Assembly (NCBI RefSeq): GCF_012971745.1
Contig: NZ_CP048834.1
Coordinates: 2,666,001-2,730,000, forward strand
DNA length: 64,000 nucleotides
Origin: Starkeya sp. ORNL1
GTDB taxonomy: Bacteria > Pseudomonadota > Alphaproteobacteria > Rhizobiales > Xanthobacteraceae
Direction: 5' to 3'
In this document: positions 38,264 to 50,440 of the stretch, in pieces
Position numbering within the stretch: position 1 is the stretch's first letter
Layout: every line of letters starts with the position of its first letter
The notes under the pieces: generated by a model
Seen by the model: only the letters and a program-made list of their open reading frames with translations
What the model was told of the DNA's origin: nothing
Database searches by the model: none
Made by a program: the position numbers and the translations under genes

Positions 38264-39697
38264 TCATTTGCCCTCGCCATGGTCGGCCAGCAGGGCACGG
38301 AAACCCTTGCTGCGCACCAGTTCGACCCGCTCGATGATCTCCAGCAGGAATTTATGCGCGAAGACGCCGAACGACGGCACCGCAAGATCCAGCATCACCC
38401 CGGATTTGAACAGCAGCGCGGAAGGGATGGTCAGCAGCACCAGGAAGAGGCTGGCGGCGATGCTGGCGCCGAACGGCCGGAGCACCGCGAACAGCCAGGC
38501 CACCACGATGATGATGCCGAGCGCGATCGGCAGGCGCTGCCACCAGGGCGGCTCGTGCGGCGTGCCGTATTGCGCCAATGCGTGCGCGGCATTGACCACC
38601 AGCAGCGCGCCGGGCATGGCGCCAAGCGGGGTGTTGTGCCAGTCGCCGCTGTCGCGGAAGCTGCCGCCGATGACGACGAGACGGCCCTCCAGCCCGTCGA
38701 TCGCCTCGCCGGCCGAGGCGGCAAGCACGATGCGGGCGGGGCGCACCGCCACCAGCGGCCGGCTGGAGCCGTTCTCGACCGCCGTCGGCCCGAGGCCAAC
38801 GGCGCCCGTGCGCCAGGCAATGGTGTAGATGACGCGGACCGAACTCTCCTTCAGCGAGAGTTCGATCTCCGGATGCTCAGAGACGCGCCTGGCCGGTGCC
38901 GCGCGCGCAGCCGCACCGCAGCGGTCCGGGATGAACTGTGCCAGTGTGGAGGTGACGGCCTCGGCGACCTCCGGGCGGTCCTTCCGGGCATCGATGGCCT
39001 GCGCCGCCAGCATCAGCTGGGCGGCCGGCAGTGCCGCCGGTGCCTCGCCGTCGCAGACGAAGTCGAACAGCCGCGCATAGCGCACGACACCGTCGGCATC
39101 GCGCTCGAACAGCGGCGACACCCAGCGATAGCCAGGCCGCGTGGCAGTGGATACGCCCACGCCGGCCGATGGCGGTGCCTGCACGGCCGCTGCGAAGGGA
39201 GTGCTCTGCAGCCGCGGCCATTGGTCGGGATCTTTAGGCGCGCGGCTGACCAGGCTGCGCACCATGAGGACCGGCGGGCCATTGGCATTGTCGCGCTTGA
39301 GCACATCGGCGAGCGCGCTTTGCCCTGAGGTGTCCGGCCAGGCGAGATCGACGTCGAGCAGCACGGCGAGCGGCTTCGAGGCCATCACCCGGTCGAGGAG
39401 GCCGGCCAGCTTGTCGCGTGGGGCAACCAGCGGATAGCCCCAGTCGCGCCAGGTCTCGTCGTCGATATCGACGAACACATAGGGCGTCGCGTGCTCCACC
39501 GTGCCGGTGAGGCGCTCATGGATGCGGATGGCATCGTCCACCAACCCATCGCCGAGATCGCGCAGCAGGCGGGTGTCGCTGAAGAGCAGCGGCACGGCGA
39601 CGAACTCGACGATCAGGCCGAACACGATGCCGATGGCGACGTCAGTGAGTATCTTGTGACGCTCGGCAAACCCCGCGACAGCCGACCACCAGCGCAT
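38264..39697 (-). CDS. CHASE2-domain membrane sensor without an output domain
   Basis: 477 residues. One N-terminal helix (KILTDVAIGIVFGLIVEFVAV), then a large extracytoplasmic CHASE2 domain (about 50-385), shown by VFVDIDDETWRDWGYP…AVLLDVDLAWPD near the start and GRLVVIGGSFRDSGDWHNTPLGAMPG near the end. Two closing helices (LGIIIVVAWLFAVL, SIAASLFLVLLTIPSALLF) follow. CHASE2 normally senses signals for kinases or cyclases. Here only about 45 residues follow the last helices, with no catalytic domain, so any output must be a partner protein. It is probably cotranscribed with the FecR-like gene. Confidence 0.82.
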   Translation of the reverse strand: MRWWSAVAGFAERHKILTDVAIGIVFGLIVEFVAVPLLFSDTRLLRDLGDGLVDDAIRIHERLTGTVEHATPYVFVDIDDETWRDWGYPLVAPRDKLAGLLDRVMASKPLAVLLDVDLAWPDTSGQSALADVLKRDNANGPPVLMVRSLVSRAPKDPDQWPRLQSTPFAAAVQAPPSAGVGVSTATRPGYRWVSPLFERDADGVVRYARLFDFVCDGEAPAALPAAQLMLAAQAIDARKDRPEVAEAVTSTLAQFIPDRCGAAARAAPARRVSEHPEIELSLKESSVRVIYTIAWRTGAVGLGPTAVENGSSRPLVAVRPARIVLAASAGEAIDGLEGRLVVIGGSFRDSGDWHNTPLGAMPGALLVVNAAHALAQYGTPHEPPWWQRLPIALGIIIVVAWLFAVLRPFGASIAASLFLVLLTIPSALLFKSGVMLDLAVPSFGVFAHKFLLEIIERVELVRSKGFRALLADHGEGK

Positions 39698-39777
39698 GCC
39701 CGTCCCCTGCCCGCTACCGCCCGGAGGAGACTGTTGCAGCGAGCGGCGGTTCGCAACGGTTTTCGGGTGGAAGGTCT

Positions 39778-39802
39778 CCCTCTCCCCATCGGGGAGAGGG
39801 AA
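39778..39802. repeat. CCCTCTCCCC-ATC-GGGGAGAGGG hairpin
   Basis: A 10-bp perfect stem with a 3-nt loop in the 126-bp gap between glpK (stop 39824) and the CHASE2 gene start (39697). It is the minimal form of the CCCTCTCCCC repeat family. It may be the terminator of the glp operon, though no T-run follows. Confidence 0.7.
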
Positions 39803-39823
39803 ACAACTGTGCCTCGAAGTCCG

Positions 39824-41323
<1,500 letters not shown>

Positions 41324-41342
41324 GCGGGAACCCCAATTCGTC

Positions 41343-41430
41343 CCTCATCCCCGGGCTTGACCCGGGGATCCAGAACCGCTTGAGCCTCGTCTAGAAGTCT
41401 GGGTGGCCGGGTCAAGCCCGGCCATGAGGT
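41343..41430. repeat. CTCATCCCCGGGCTTGACCCGGGGATCCA repeat pair, copy 2
   Basis: CCTCATCCCCGGGCTTGACC opens the element and GGCCGGGTCAAGCCCGGCC closes it, in the glpK-glpV gap of the glp operon. Same family as 21791 and 45381. Confidence 0.8.
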
Positions 41431-41443
41431 CGGAAAGGGGGCA

Positions 41444-41482
41444 CGTCATCCCGGATCGCGCTTGCGCGCGTCCGGGATGCGT
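41444..41482. repeat. CGTCATCCCGG half-copy
   Basis: CGTCATCCCGGATCGCGCTT and GCGCGCGTCCGGGATGCGTC form a single short hairpin next to the previous repeat. It is a reduced copy of the 6799-type family, and lies between glpV and glpK. Confidence 0.7.
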
Positions 41483-41501
41483 CGTCAGCGAGCGCTTGCG
41501 C

Positions 41502-43262
41502 TCAGTTCACCTTCTTCGGCGGGGTGGCGGGCCAGCTCTTGATGAGGGTGTCGTAGTCCACCGTCTCGCCTTGCGGCTTCTCATTGGCGAGCTTGGGCTG
41601 CGGGGCCAGCGTGCCGTTCTTCTTGGCCTGCTCGACCCAGTACGCCATGCTCTCCTTCTTGTTCAGCTTCGGCCCGCACTCACCCTGCACGCCGGAACGC
41701 TCGATCCGCTCCATCACCGATTCCTGCGCCGCGGCGAGGCTGTCCATGGCGGCCTGCGGGGTCTTGGCGCCCGACGAGGCGTCGCCGATGTTCTGCCACC
41801 ACAGCTGCGCCAGCTTCGGATAGTCCGGCACGTTGGAGCCGGTCGGCGACCACTGCACGCGCGCCGGCGAGCGGTAGAACTCGACCAGGCCGCCGAGCTT
41901 CGGCGCACGCTCGGTCATGGTCTTGTCCCAGATGTCGCTCTCGCGGATGAAGGTGAGGCCGACATGGCTCTTCTTCAGCGAGACCGACTTCGAGGTCACG
42001 AACTGGGCGTAGAGCCACGCCGCCTTGCGCCGCTCCAGCGGGGTCGACTTCAACAAGGTCCAGGAACCCACGTCCTGGTAGCCGAGCTTCATGCCGTCCT
42101 TCCAGTACGAGCCGTGCGGAGACGGCGCCATGCGCCACTTCGGGGTGCCGTCGGCATTCATCACCGGCAGGCCGGGCTTCACCATGTCGGCGGTGAAGGC
42201 GGTGTACCAGAACATCTGCTGGGCGATGTTGCCCTGCGCCGGCACCGGGCCGGCCTCCGAGAAGGTCATGCCGCCAGCCTGGGCCGGCGTGTATTTCTTC
42301 AGCCACTCGATGTACTTGGTGATGGCATAGACCGAGGCCGGGCCGTTGGTGTCGCCGCCGCGGTCGACCGAGGAGCCGGTCGGCCGGCAGCCTTCCATGC
42401 GGATGCCCCATTCGTCCACCGGCAGGCCGTTCGGCAGGCCGCGATCACCATTGCCGGCCATGGACAGCCAGGCATCGGTGAAGCGCCAGCCGAGCGAGGG
42501 GTCCTTCTTGCCGTAGTCCATGTTGCCATAGACCTTCACGCCGTCGATGGTGCCGACATCGTTGGTGAAGAACTCGGCGATGTCCTCATAGGCCGACCAG
42601 TTCACCGGCACGCCGAGCTCGTAGCCGTACTTGGCCTTGAACTTGGCCTTGTAGTCGGCGTTGGTGAACCAGTCGTAACGGAACCAGTACAGGTTGGCGA
42701 ACTGCTGGTCCGGCAGCTGGTAGAGCTTCTTGTCCGGAGCCGTGGTGAAGCTGAGGCCGATGAAATCCGGCAGGTCCAGCGTCGGCGAGGTGACGTCCTT
42801 GCCCTCGCCCGCCATCCAGTCGGTGAGGTTGATCGCCTGCTTGTAGCGGAAATGGGTGCCGATCAGGTCCGAGTCGTTCACCCACGCATCGTAGATGTTC
42901 TTGCCCGACTGCATCTGCGTCTGGATCTTCTCCACCACGTCGCCCTCCTGGATGAGGTCGTGGGTGAGCTTGATCCCGGTGATCTCGGAGAACGCCTTGG
43001 CCAGGGTCTTGGCCTCGTACTCATGGGTGGTGATGGTCTCGGAGACGACATTGATCTCCATGCCGGCATAGGGCTTGGCGGCATTGATGAACCACTGCAT
43101 CTCCTTCATCTGGTCTTCCTTCGACAGCGTCGAAGGCTGGAACTCAGAATCGACCCATTTCTTCGCGGCGGCCTCGTCGGCCCGCGCCGCGCCCGCGCAG
43201 GCGAGGAGCGCCATGGCGCTCGCCGCCAGCATCAGCCGCATTCTCGATCGTGACTGCAACAT
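41502..43262 (-). CDS. glpV: glycerol ABC transporter substrate-binding protein
   Basis: 586-residue periplasmic binding protein, long for the type-1 extracellular solute-binding family but matching the rhizobial GlpV size. A signal peptide (LMLAASAMALLACAGAARA) is followed by the mature start DEAAAKKWVDSEFQPSTLS. Its place between the small membrane protein GlpU and glpK, in the order D-S-T-P-Q-U-V-K, identifies it as the glycerol receptor. Cys in EGCRPTG and GECGPKL may form a disulfide. Confidence 0.9.
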   Translation of the reverse strand: MLQSRSRMRLMLAASAMALLACAGAARADEAAAKKWVDSEFQPSTLSKEDQMKEMQWFINAAKPYAGMEINVVSETITTHEYEAKTLAKAFSEITGIKLTHDLIQEGDVVEKIQTQMQSGKNIYDAWVNDSDLIGTHFRYKQAINLTDWMAGEGKDVTSPTLDLPDFIGLSFTTAPDKKLYQLPDQQFANLYWFRYDWFTNADYKAKFKAKYGYELGVPVNWSAYEDIAEFFTNDVGTIDGVKVYGNMDYGKKDPSLGWRFTDAWLSMAGNGDRGLPNGLPVDEWGIRMEGCRPTGSSVDRGGDTNGPASVYAITKYIEWLKKYTPAQAGGMTFSEAGPVPAQGNIAQQMFWYTAFTADMVKPGLPVMNADGTPKWRMAPSPHGSYWKDGMKLGYQDVGSWTLLKSTPLERRKAAWLYAQFVTSKSVSLKKSHVGLTFIRESDIWDKTMTERAPKLGGLVEFYRSPARVQWSPTGSNVPDYPKLAQLWWQNIGDASSGAKTPQAAMDSLAAAQESVMERIERSGVQGECGPKLNKKESMAYWVEQAKKNGTLAPQPKLANEKPQGETVDYDTLIKSWPATPPKKVN

Positions 43263-43335
43263 GGTCTTCCTCCCGTTTCTAATGACTTGTCGTCACTGAT
43301 ATTGGCCCCGACGCGCGCAGACGCGGCGGGGGTAT

Positions 43336-43629
43336 TCACACGAGGCGGAACACCGCCAGCGCGTAGACAAGGCACACGGCGAGCGCCCAGGTCAGGTCGG
43401 GACCGGCGAGGCCGATCCAGCCGAGACAGATGAAGGCGCTGCCGAGCAGGCTGATGAAGAGCCGGTCGCCGCGCGTGGTCGGGATGCGCAGCACGCCGAC
43501 CCGCTCGCGCTCCGGGAACCAGACCGCGAGCAGCGTGAAGACGGTGAGCAGGCCGGCAATGGCGGCGAAGAACAGCCCGGTCTGCCAGGTCCAGGCCATC
43601 CAGGCGAAGCTCTCGGAGAGGTGTTCCAT
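43336..43629 (-). CDS. glpU: small integral membrane protein of the glycerol ABC system (DUF2160/GlpU)
   Basis: 97 residues with three predicted helices (GLFFAAIAGLLTVFTLLAVWF, LFISLLGSAFICLGWIGLA, TWALAVCLVYALAVF). It has no catalytic motif. It is consistently found with GlpPQ-type permeases and is annotated DUF2160. Its role in glycerol uptake is unassigned; accessory subunit of the membrane complex is a reasonable inference. It follows glpQ by 12 bp. Confidence 0.88.
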   Translation of the reverse strand: MEHLSESFAWMAWTWQTGLFFAAIAGLLTVFTLLAVWFPERERVGVLRIPTTRGDRLFISLLGSAFICLGWIGLAGPDLTWALAVCLVYALAVFRLV

Positions 43630-43641
43630 GTCCCGCCCTCC

Positions 43642-44444
43642 TCACACCCGCCCGAGGGCGAAGCCCTTGGCGATGTAGTTGCGCACGAACCAGATCACCA
43701 GCGCACCGGGAATGATGGTCAGCACACCGGCGGCGGCCAGCAGGCCCCAATCCATGCCGGCGGCGGAGACGGTGCGGGTCATGGTCACCGCGATCGGCTT
43801 GGCGTTGGCGGCGGTCAGCGTGCGCGCCAGCAGCAGTTCCACCCAGGAGAACATGAAGCAGAAGAAGGCGGCGACGCCGATGCCGGAGGCGATCAGCGGC
43901 ATGAAGATCTTGATGAAGAAGCGCGGGAACGAGTAGCCGTCGATCGCCGCGGTCTCGTCGATCTCGCGCGGCACGCCGGACATGAAGCCTTCCAGGATCC
44001 ACACCGCCAGCGGCACGTTGAACAGGCAGTGTGCCAGCGCCACCGCCCACGGCGTGTCGAACAGGCCGATGGCCGAATAGAGATTGAAGAACGGCAGTGC
44101 GAACACCGCCGGCGGCGCCATGCGGTTCGACAGCAGCCAGAAGAACAGATGTTTGTCGCCGACGAAGCGATAGCGCGAGAAAGCGTAGGCGGCGGGCAAG
44201 GCCAGCGTGATCGAGATGATGGTGTTCAGCACCACATAGGTCAGCGAGTTGATGTAGCCCGAATACCAGCTCCGATCGGTAAAGATCTTCACATAATGCT
44301 CGAACGTCACCTCGCGCGGCCACAGCGTGAGCGTGGTGTTGATCTCGAAATTGGTCTTCAGGCTCATGTTCACGAGCCAGTAGATCGGCAGCATCAGGAA
44401 CAGGAGATACAGCACCATGACGAAGGCGCCGGCGCGGGACTGGG

Positions 44445-44448
<4 letters not shown>
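43642..44448 (-). CDS. glpQ: glycerol ABC transporter permease
   Basis: 268-residue MalG/UgpE-type permease with six helices and the EAA-type loop FMSGVPREIDETAAIDGYSFPRFFIKIFMPL. Its start overlaps the glpP stop in ATGA (44445-44448). It pairs with GlpP to form the glycerol channel. The name follows the rhizobial glpSTPQUV scheme, not the E. coli phosphodiesterase glpQ. Confidence 0.9.
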
Positions 44449-45350
<902 letters not shown>

Positions 45351-45380
45351 GGATCAGGCCCCCGTTTCCATCGAGTGCGC

Positions 45381-45469
45381 CCTCATCCCCGGGCTTGACC
45401 CGGGGATCCAGGCTTTGGGGGCCGCACCTGGTCCTCTGGATCCCCGGGTCAAGCCCGGGGATGAGGGGG
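45381..45469. repeat. CTCATCCCCGGGCTTGACCCGGGGATCCA repeat pair, copy 3
   Basis: CCTCATCCCCGGGCTTGACC faces GGATCCCCGGGTCAAGCCCG, the tightest copy of this family in the window. It lies inside the glp operon between glpT and glpP, where it could reduce downstream expression or protect the upstream mRNA. Confidence 0.8.
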
Positions 45470-45490
45470 TGTGCTGGAGCGGGAAAGTGT

Positions 45491-46582
<1,092 letters not shown>

Positions 46583-46592
46583 GTCGCCCTCC

Positions 46593-47726
46593 TCATGCCG
46601 CCGCGTCGAGCACGCGGCCGGCGCTGCGGCCGTCCGGGTCGAACAGCAGCACGTGGCGCGGATCGATCAGCACATCGACATAGGCGCCCGGCTCCAGCCG
46701 CCGCACCCCGGGCACCAGCGCAATCAGCCGCTCGGTGCCGACATCCATGTGCACGAAGCTCTCGGAGCCGGTGATCTCGGAGACCGAGACCGAGGCACTG
46801 AGACGAATGAGGTCGCCACTCGCCTCGCCGGGTGACGCGGACGCTCCGCTGGCATCACCCATGAAGACGGTCTCGTCGACGCCGAGATGATGGGCACGCA
46901 CGCCCATGGTGTAGCTACCGTCCGGCACGGTGGCGAAGACGCCGGTCGCGGGCGCGGTGATGCCGCTCTCCAGCCGGATGCGCGGGCCGATCTTCGCGAC
47001 CCGCAGCGTGTTGAGCGGCGGATCGGAGAACACGCCCGCCGTGGCGAGATCCTGCGGGTGGCGATAGACCGACGGCGTCGGGCCGAATTGCGTCAGCGCG
47101 CCTTCCAGCAGGGTCGCGGTGTTGCCGCCCAGCAGCAGCGCCTCGGTCGGCTCGGTGGTGGCATAAACGAAGATGGCGCCGCTCTCGGCGAAGATGCGCG
47201 GCAATTCCTCGCGCAATTCCTCGCGCAGCTTGTAATCGAGATTGGCCAGCGGCTCGTCGAGCAGCACCAGGTCGGCCCCCTTCACCAGAGCGCGGGCAAT
47301 GGCGGTACGCTGCTGCTGGCCGCCGGAGAGCTCCAGCGGGCGGCGCTGCAGATAGGGCTCGAGCTTCAGCAGGCCCGCCGCCTCGCGCACCTTCCGGTCG
47401 ATCTCGGCCCGCGGGAGGCCGGCAACGCGCAAGGGGGACGCGATGTTCTCATAGACGCTGAGCGCGGGGTAATTGATGAATTGCTGGTAGACCATGGCGA
47501 CGCTGCGTTTCTTCACCGGCAGGCCAGTGACGTCGCGCCCCTCCACCACCACGCGGCCGGAGGTCGGCACGTCGAGCCCGGCCATCAGCCGCATCAAGGT
47601 GGTCTTGCCGGCGAGCGTGGCGCCGAGCAGGACGTTGAGCGAGCCGCGCGCCAGTTCCAGCGACACGTCCCGGATATGGACATGTCCGGCGACCTCGCGA
47701 TGCACGTGATCAAGGACGAGGCTCAT
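46593..47726 (-). CDS. glpS: glycerol ABC transporter ATPase lacking the switch histidine
   Basis: 377 residues. Walker A is GATLAGKT, the Q-loop VYQQFINYP, the signature canonical [15 protein letters not shown], and Walker [13 protein letters not shown]. The H-loop reads [11 protein letters not shown] where most ATPases have V-T-H-D, so the switch His is replaced by Thr. It is the partner of GlpT. Its start overlaps the glpD stop in a 4-bp ATGA (47723-47726). A TOBE-like tail ends near residue 370. Confidence 0.9.
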   Translation of the reverse strand: MSLVLDHVHREVAGHVHIRDVSLELARGSLNVLLGATLAGKTTLMRLMAGLDVPTSGRVVVEGRDVTGLPVKKRSVAMVYQQFINYPALSVYENIASPLRVAGLPRAEIDRKVREAAGLLKLEPYLQRRPLELSGGQQQRTAIARALVKGADLVLLDEPLANLDYKLREELREELPRIFAESGAIFVYATTEPTEALLLGGNTATLLEGALTQFGPTPSVYRHPQDLATAGVFSDPPLNTLRVAKIGPRIRLESGITAPATGVFATVPDGSYTMGVRAHHLGVDETVFMGDASGASASPGEASGDLIRLSASVSVSEITGSESFVHMDVGTERLIALVPGVRRLEPGAYVDVLIDPRHVLLFDPDGRSAGRVLDAAA

Positions 47727-49303
47727 CGCGCCACGCTCCCGACTGCTGCCGCAGCCGCACTATGGCCGTTGCCGATGCTGCGCATATAGGCATCGAGCGC
47801 CTGCGCTTCATCCGCGCTCAGCCGGAGGCCGAGCTTGGAGCGGCGCCAGAGCACGTCCGACGCGGTGCGCGCCCATTCCTCGCGCATCAGATAAAGCACC
47901 TCCGCCTCGGTGAGGTCGGCGCCGAAGACGCGGCCGAGATCAGCCGTGCTGCGTGCGCTGCCGAGCAGGCGCAACGCTCGCGTACCGTAAGCTACCACAA
48001 GGCGGCGGGCGAGGCCGGCATCGAGGAAGGGATAGGCCCGCAGCACCTGCGCCACCACCCGCGGCTGGTCGGTCACCGCGAAATCGCCGCCGGGCAGTGG
48101 CGTCTCGCCAGTCCAGGACGCCTTATCAGTGCCGGGGAGATAATCCTTGAGCTTCTGGATGGCGTGCTCGGCGAGGCGGCGATAGGTGGTGATCTTGCCG
48201 CCGAACACCGAAAGGATAGCCGGCTTGCCCTCGTCGGCATCGAGCTCCAGCACATAGTCGCGGGTGGCTTCCTGCGCCTTGGAGGCACCGTCATCATAGA
48301 GCGGGCGCACGCCGGAATAGGTCCACACCACATCCGCCGGGGTGACCGGCTTCTTCAGATATTCGCTGGCCGCGGCGCAGAGATAGGCGATCTCCTCGCC
48401 GCTCGCCGCCACCTTGTCGGGCGCGCCCTGATAGTCGCGGTCGGTGGTACCGATCAGGGTGAAATCATGCTCATAGGGGATGGCGAAGATGATGCGGCCA
48501 TCGGCATTCTGGAAGATGTAGGCGCGGTCGTGCTCAAACAGCCGGCGCACGACGATATGGCTGCCCTGGACCAGCCTGACCCCGGCCAGCTCATCGGCGC
48601 GCACGATGCTCGCCAGCACCTGGTGCACCCAGGGCCCGGCCGCATTCACCAGTACCCGCGCCCGCACCGTCTCGCGCGCGCCGTCCTCGGTGCGCACGAC
48701 GTCGACGGTCCAATACTCCGGCCCGCGCTCGGCGGAGACGACGCGATAGCCGGGCCGGATATCGGCGCCGCGCTCGGCGGCATCGAGCGCATTCAGGACG
48801 ACGAGCCGGCTATCCTCCACCCAGCAGTCGGAATATTCGAAGGCGCGGGTGAAATCGGGCCTGAGTGGGGCGCCGGCGGAATCGCGGGTCAGGTCGAGCG
48901 TGCGGGTGGCGGGCAGCAGCTTGCGGCCACCGAGATGGTCATAGAGGAACAGGCCGAGGCGCAGCAGCCAGGCCGGGCGCAGGCCGGCATGGTGTGGCAG
49001 CACGAAGCGCAGCGGGCGGATGATGTGCGGGGCGATGCTCCACAGCACCTCGCGCTCCATCAGCGCCTCGCGCACCAGCCGGAACTCGTAATGCTCCAGA
49101 TAGCGCAGGCCGCCATGAATCAGCTTGGTGGAGGCGGACGAGGTGGCGCCGGCGAGATCGCCCTGCTCGAACAGCACGACGGAGGCGCCGCGGCCGGCGG
49201 CATCGCGGGCAATGCCGCAACCATTCACGCCCCCGCCAATGACGGCGAGATCATAGACGGCATCGAGGCTTCGCGCGGCCAAAGCTCTACTCCCACGGCG
49301 CAT
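47723..49303 (-). CDS. glpD: FAD-dependent glycerol-3-phosphate dehydrogenase
   Basis: 526 residues from ATG 49303; an in-frame TTG 7 codons later, better spaced from GGGAG, would give MAARSLDAVYDLAVIGGG. FAD motif VIGGGVNGCGIARDAAGRG, then STKLIHGGLRYLEHYEFRLVREAL, and C-terminal DUF4139-like DAO_C region (YLMREEWARTASDVLWRRSKLGL). It oxidises glycerol 3-phosphate to dihydroxyacetone phosphate, passing electrons to the quinone pool. First gene of glpDSTPQUVK; TTTCGTTT operators lie 20-102 bp upstream. Confidence 0.94.
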   Translation of the reverse strand: MRRGSRALAARSLDAVYDLAVIGGGVNGCGIARDAAGRGASVVLFEQGDLAGATSSASTKLIHGGLRYLEHYEFRLVREALMEREVLWSIAPHIIRPLRFVLPHHAGLRPAWLLRLGLFLYDHLGGRKLLPATRTLDLTRDSAGAPLRPDFTRAFEYSDCWVEDSRLVVLNALDAAERGADIRPGYRVVSAERGPEYWTVDVVRTEDGARETVRARVLVNAAGPWVHQVLASIVRADELAGVRLVQGSHIVVRRLFEHDRAYIFQNADGRIIFAIPYEHDFTLIGTTDRDYQGAPDKVAASGEEIAYLCAAASEYLKKPVTPADVVWTYSGVRPLYDDGASKAQEATRDYVLELDADEGKPAILSVFGGKITTYRRLAEHAIQKLKDYLPGTDKASWTGETPLPGGDFAVTDQPRVVAQVLRAYPFLDAGLARRLVVAYGTRALRLLGSARSTADLGRVFGADLTEAEVLYLMREEWARTASDVLWRRSKLGLRLSADEAQALDAYMRSIGNGHSAAAAAVGSVAR

Positions 49304-49322
49304 TCCCTTAAGACAGGAATGC

Positions 49323-49405
49323 TTTCGTTTTTATCTTCACATGGAGGTTAAGCGAAGGAATCCGAGCGCGCAATAGGCCAAAACGAAAGTATGAAAGTTT
49401 CGTTT
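49323..49405 (-). promoter_or_regulatory. GlpR operator cluster upstream of glpD
   Basis: TTTCGTTT occurs at 49323-49330 and at 49398-49405; the reverse complement AAACGAAA is at 49381-49388. The last two form a perfect inverted repeat with a 9-bp spacer. TTTCG-type repeats are the known binding pattern of DeoR-family GlpR repressors. The cluster spans the region expected for the glpD promoter. Confidence 0.7.
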
Positions 49406-49435
49406 GAATGCAATGCAGCAAAAATGCGGCACGAG

Positions 49436-49551
49436 CATCCTTCGAGGCTCGGGCTACGCCCGAGCACCTCAGGATGAGGTGGTTCTTCCGTGGATAAAGA
49501 AATTCGCGTCATGCTGGAGGTGCCCGCCAAGGGCGGGCCTCGAAGCACGCA
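49436..49551. repeat. CATCCTTCGAGG…CCTCAGGATGAGG repeat with a decayed partner, copy 4
   Basis: An intact copy at 49436-49478 is followed by a decayed inverted partner, CATGCTGGAGGTGCCCGCCA with GGGCCTCGAAGCACG (about 49510-49551). It lies just beyond the glpR stop, between glpR and the glpD promoter region. I see no gene in it. Confidence 0.75.
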
Positions 49552-49575
49552 GGCCGCTACCCGCCTGTGGAAGGC

Positions 49576-50361
49576 TCAGAACCCCTCATCCTCGGCGCCG
49601 CCGACCTCGATCAGCTCGACGCCGTGGCGGGAGCAGACCTCGCGCAGGCCGGATGAGGGCACCATGTCAGTGACGAAGGTGTCGATCTCGCTCATGTCGC
49701 CGATACGCACCGGCGCGGTGCGCTCCAGCTTGGAGCGGTCGGCGACCAGGATGACCTGGCGCGCATTGTCGATGATGGCGCGGGCGACCTGCACCTCGCG
49801 ATAATCGAAATCGAGCAGCGTGCCGTCTTCCTCGATGGCGGAGGCGCCGATCACCGCGTAATCGACCCGGAACTGGCGGACGAAATCCACCGCCGCCGAG
49901 CCGATCACCGCGCCGTCGGCATGGCGCACCGGCCCGCCGGCCATGATCAGCTCGATCTTGGGATGGCGGTAGAGCAGCGTCGCGACATTGAGGTTGTTGG
50001 TGATGACCAGCAGGTCCTCATGGTCACCGAGTGCGCGGGCCACCTCCTCGGTGGTGGTGCCGATATTGATGAACAGCGAGGCGCGGTTCGGCACCATGCG
50101 CGCGGCGGCGTCGCCAATGGCGCGCTTCGCCCCATGGGCGATGATGCGGCGGGCCTCATAGGCGACATTCTCGACGCCTGAGGCGACCACGGCGCCGCCA
50201 TGCACGCGCGACATCAGCCGGCGCACGCACAGATCGTTCAGGTCCTTGCGGATGGTCTGCGGCGAGACCTCGAAGCGGGCCGCGAGATCATCGACGCTGA
50301 CCCGCCCCTGGGCGCGCGCCAGGACCAGTATGTCCTGTTGGCGGGAAGAGATGGCGTTCAT
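49576..50361 (-). CDS. glpR: DeoR-family glycerol regulon repressor
   Basis: 261 residues from ATG 50361 (MNAISSRQQDILVLARAQGRVSVDDLAARFEVSPQ), where the DeoR HTH begins; upstream in-frame ATGs are less likely. The C-terminal DeoRC sensor domain carries NIGTTTEEVARAL, TNNLNVATLL and GGPVRHADGAVIG, the sugar-phosphate isomerase-like fold that binds glycerol 3-phosphate in GlpR. It lies upstream of the glp operon in the same orientation with its own promoter; its operators are the TTTCGTTT sites before glpD. Confidence 0.92.
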   Translation of the reverse strand: MNAISSRQQDILVLARAQGRVSVDDLAARFEVSPQTIRKDLNDLCVRRLMSRVHGGAVVASGVENVAYEARRIIAHGAKRAIGDAAARMVPNRASLFINIGTTTEEVARALGDHEDLLVITNNLNVATLLYRHPKIELIMAGGPVRHADGAVIGSAAVDFVRQFRVDYAVIGASAIEEDGTLLDFDYREVQVARAIIDNARQVILVADRSKLERTAPVRIGDMSEIDTFVTDMVPSSGLREVCSRHGVELIEVGGAEDEGF

Positions 50362-50440
50362 GATGATCGGCCGGCCGACGGAATGTCGAATGATAAGGAT
50401 TCGACGTTCCATCCTGCACAATCACGCCCGGCGGGCAAAT

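Noticed and set aside
34488-39697. Anti-phage defence island around the CHAT protein
   Set aside because: The CHAT protein has a signal peptide, and no gasdermin, NACHT, nuclease or other defence gene is adjacent.
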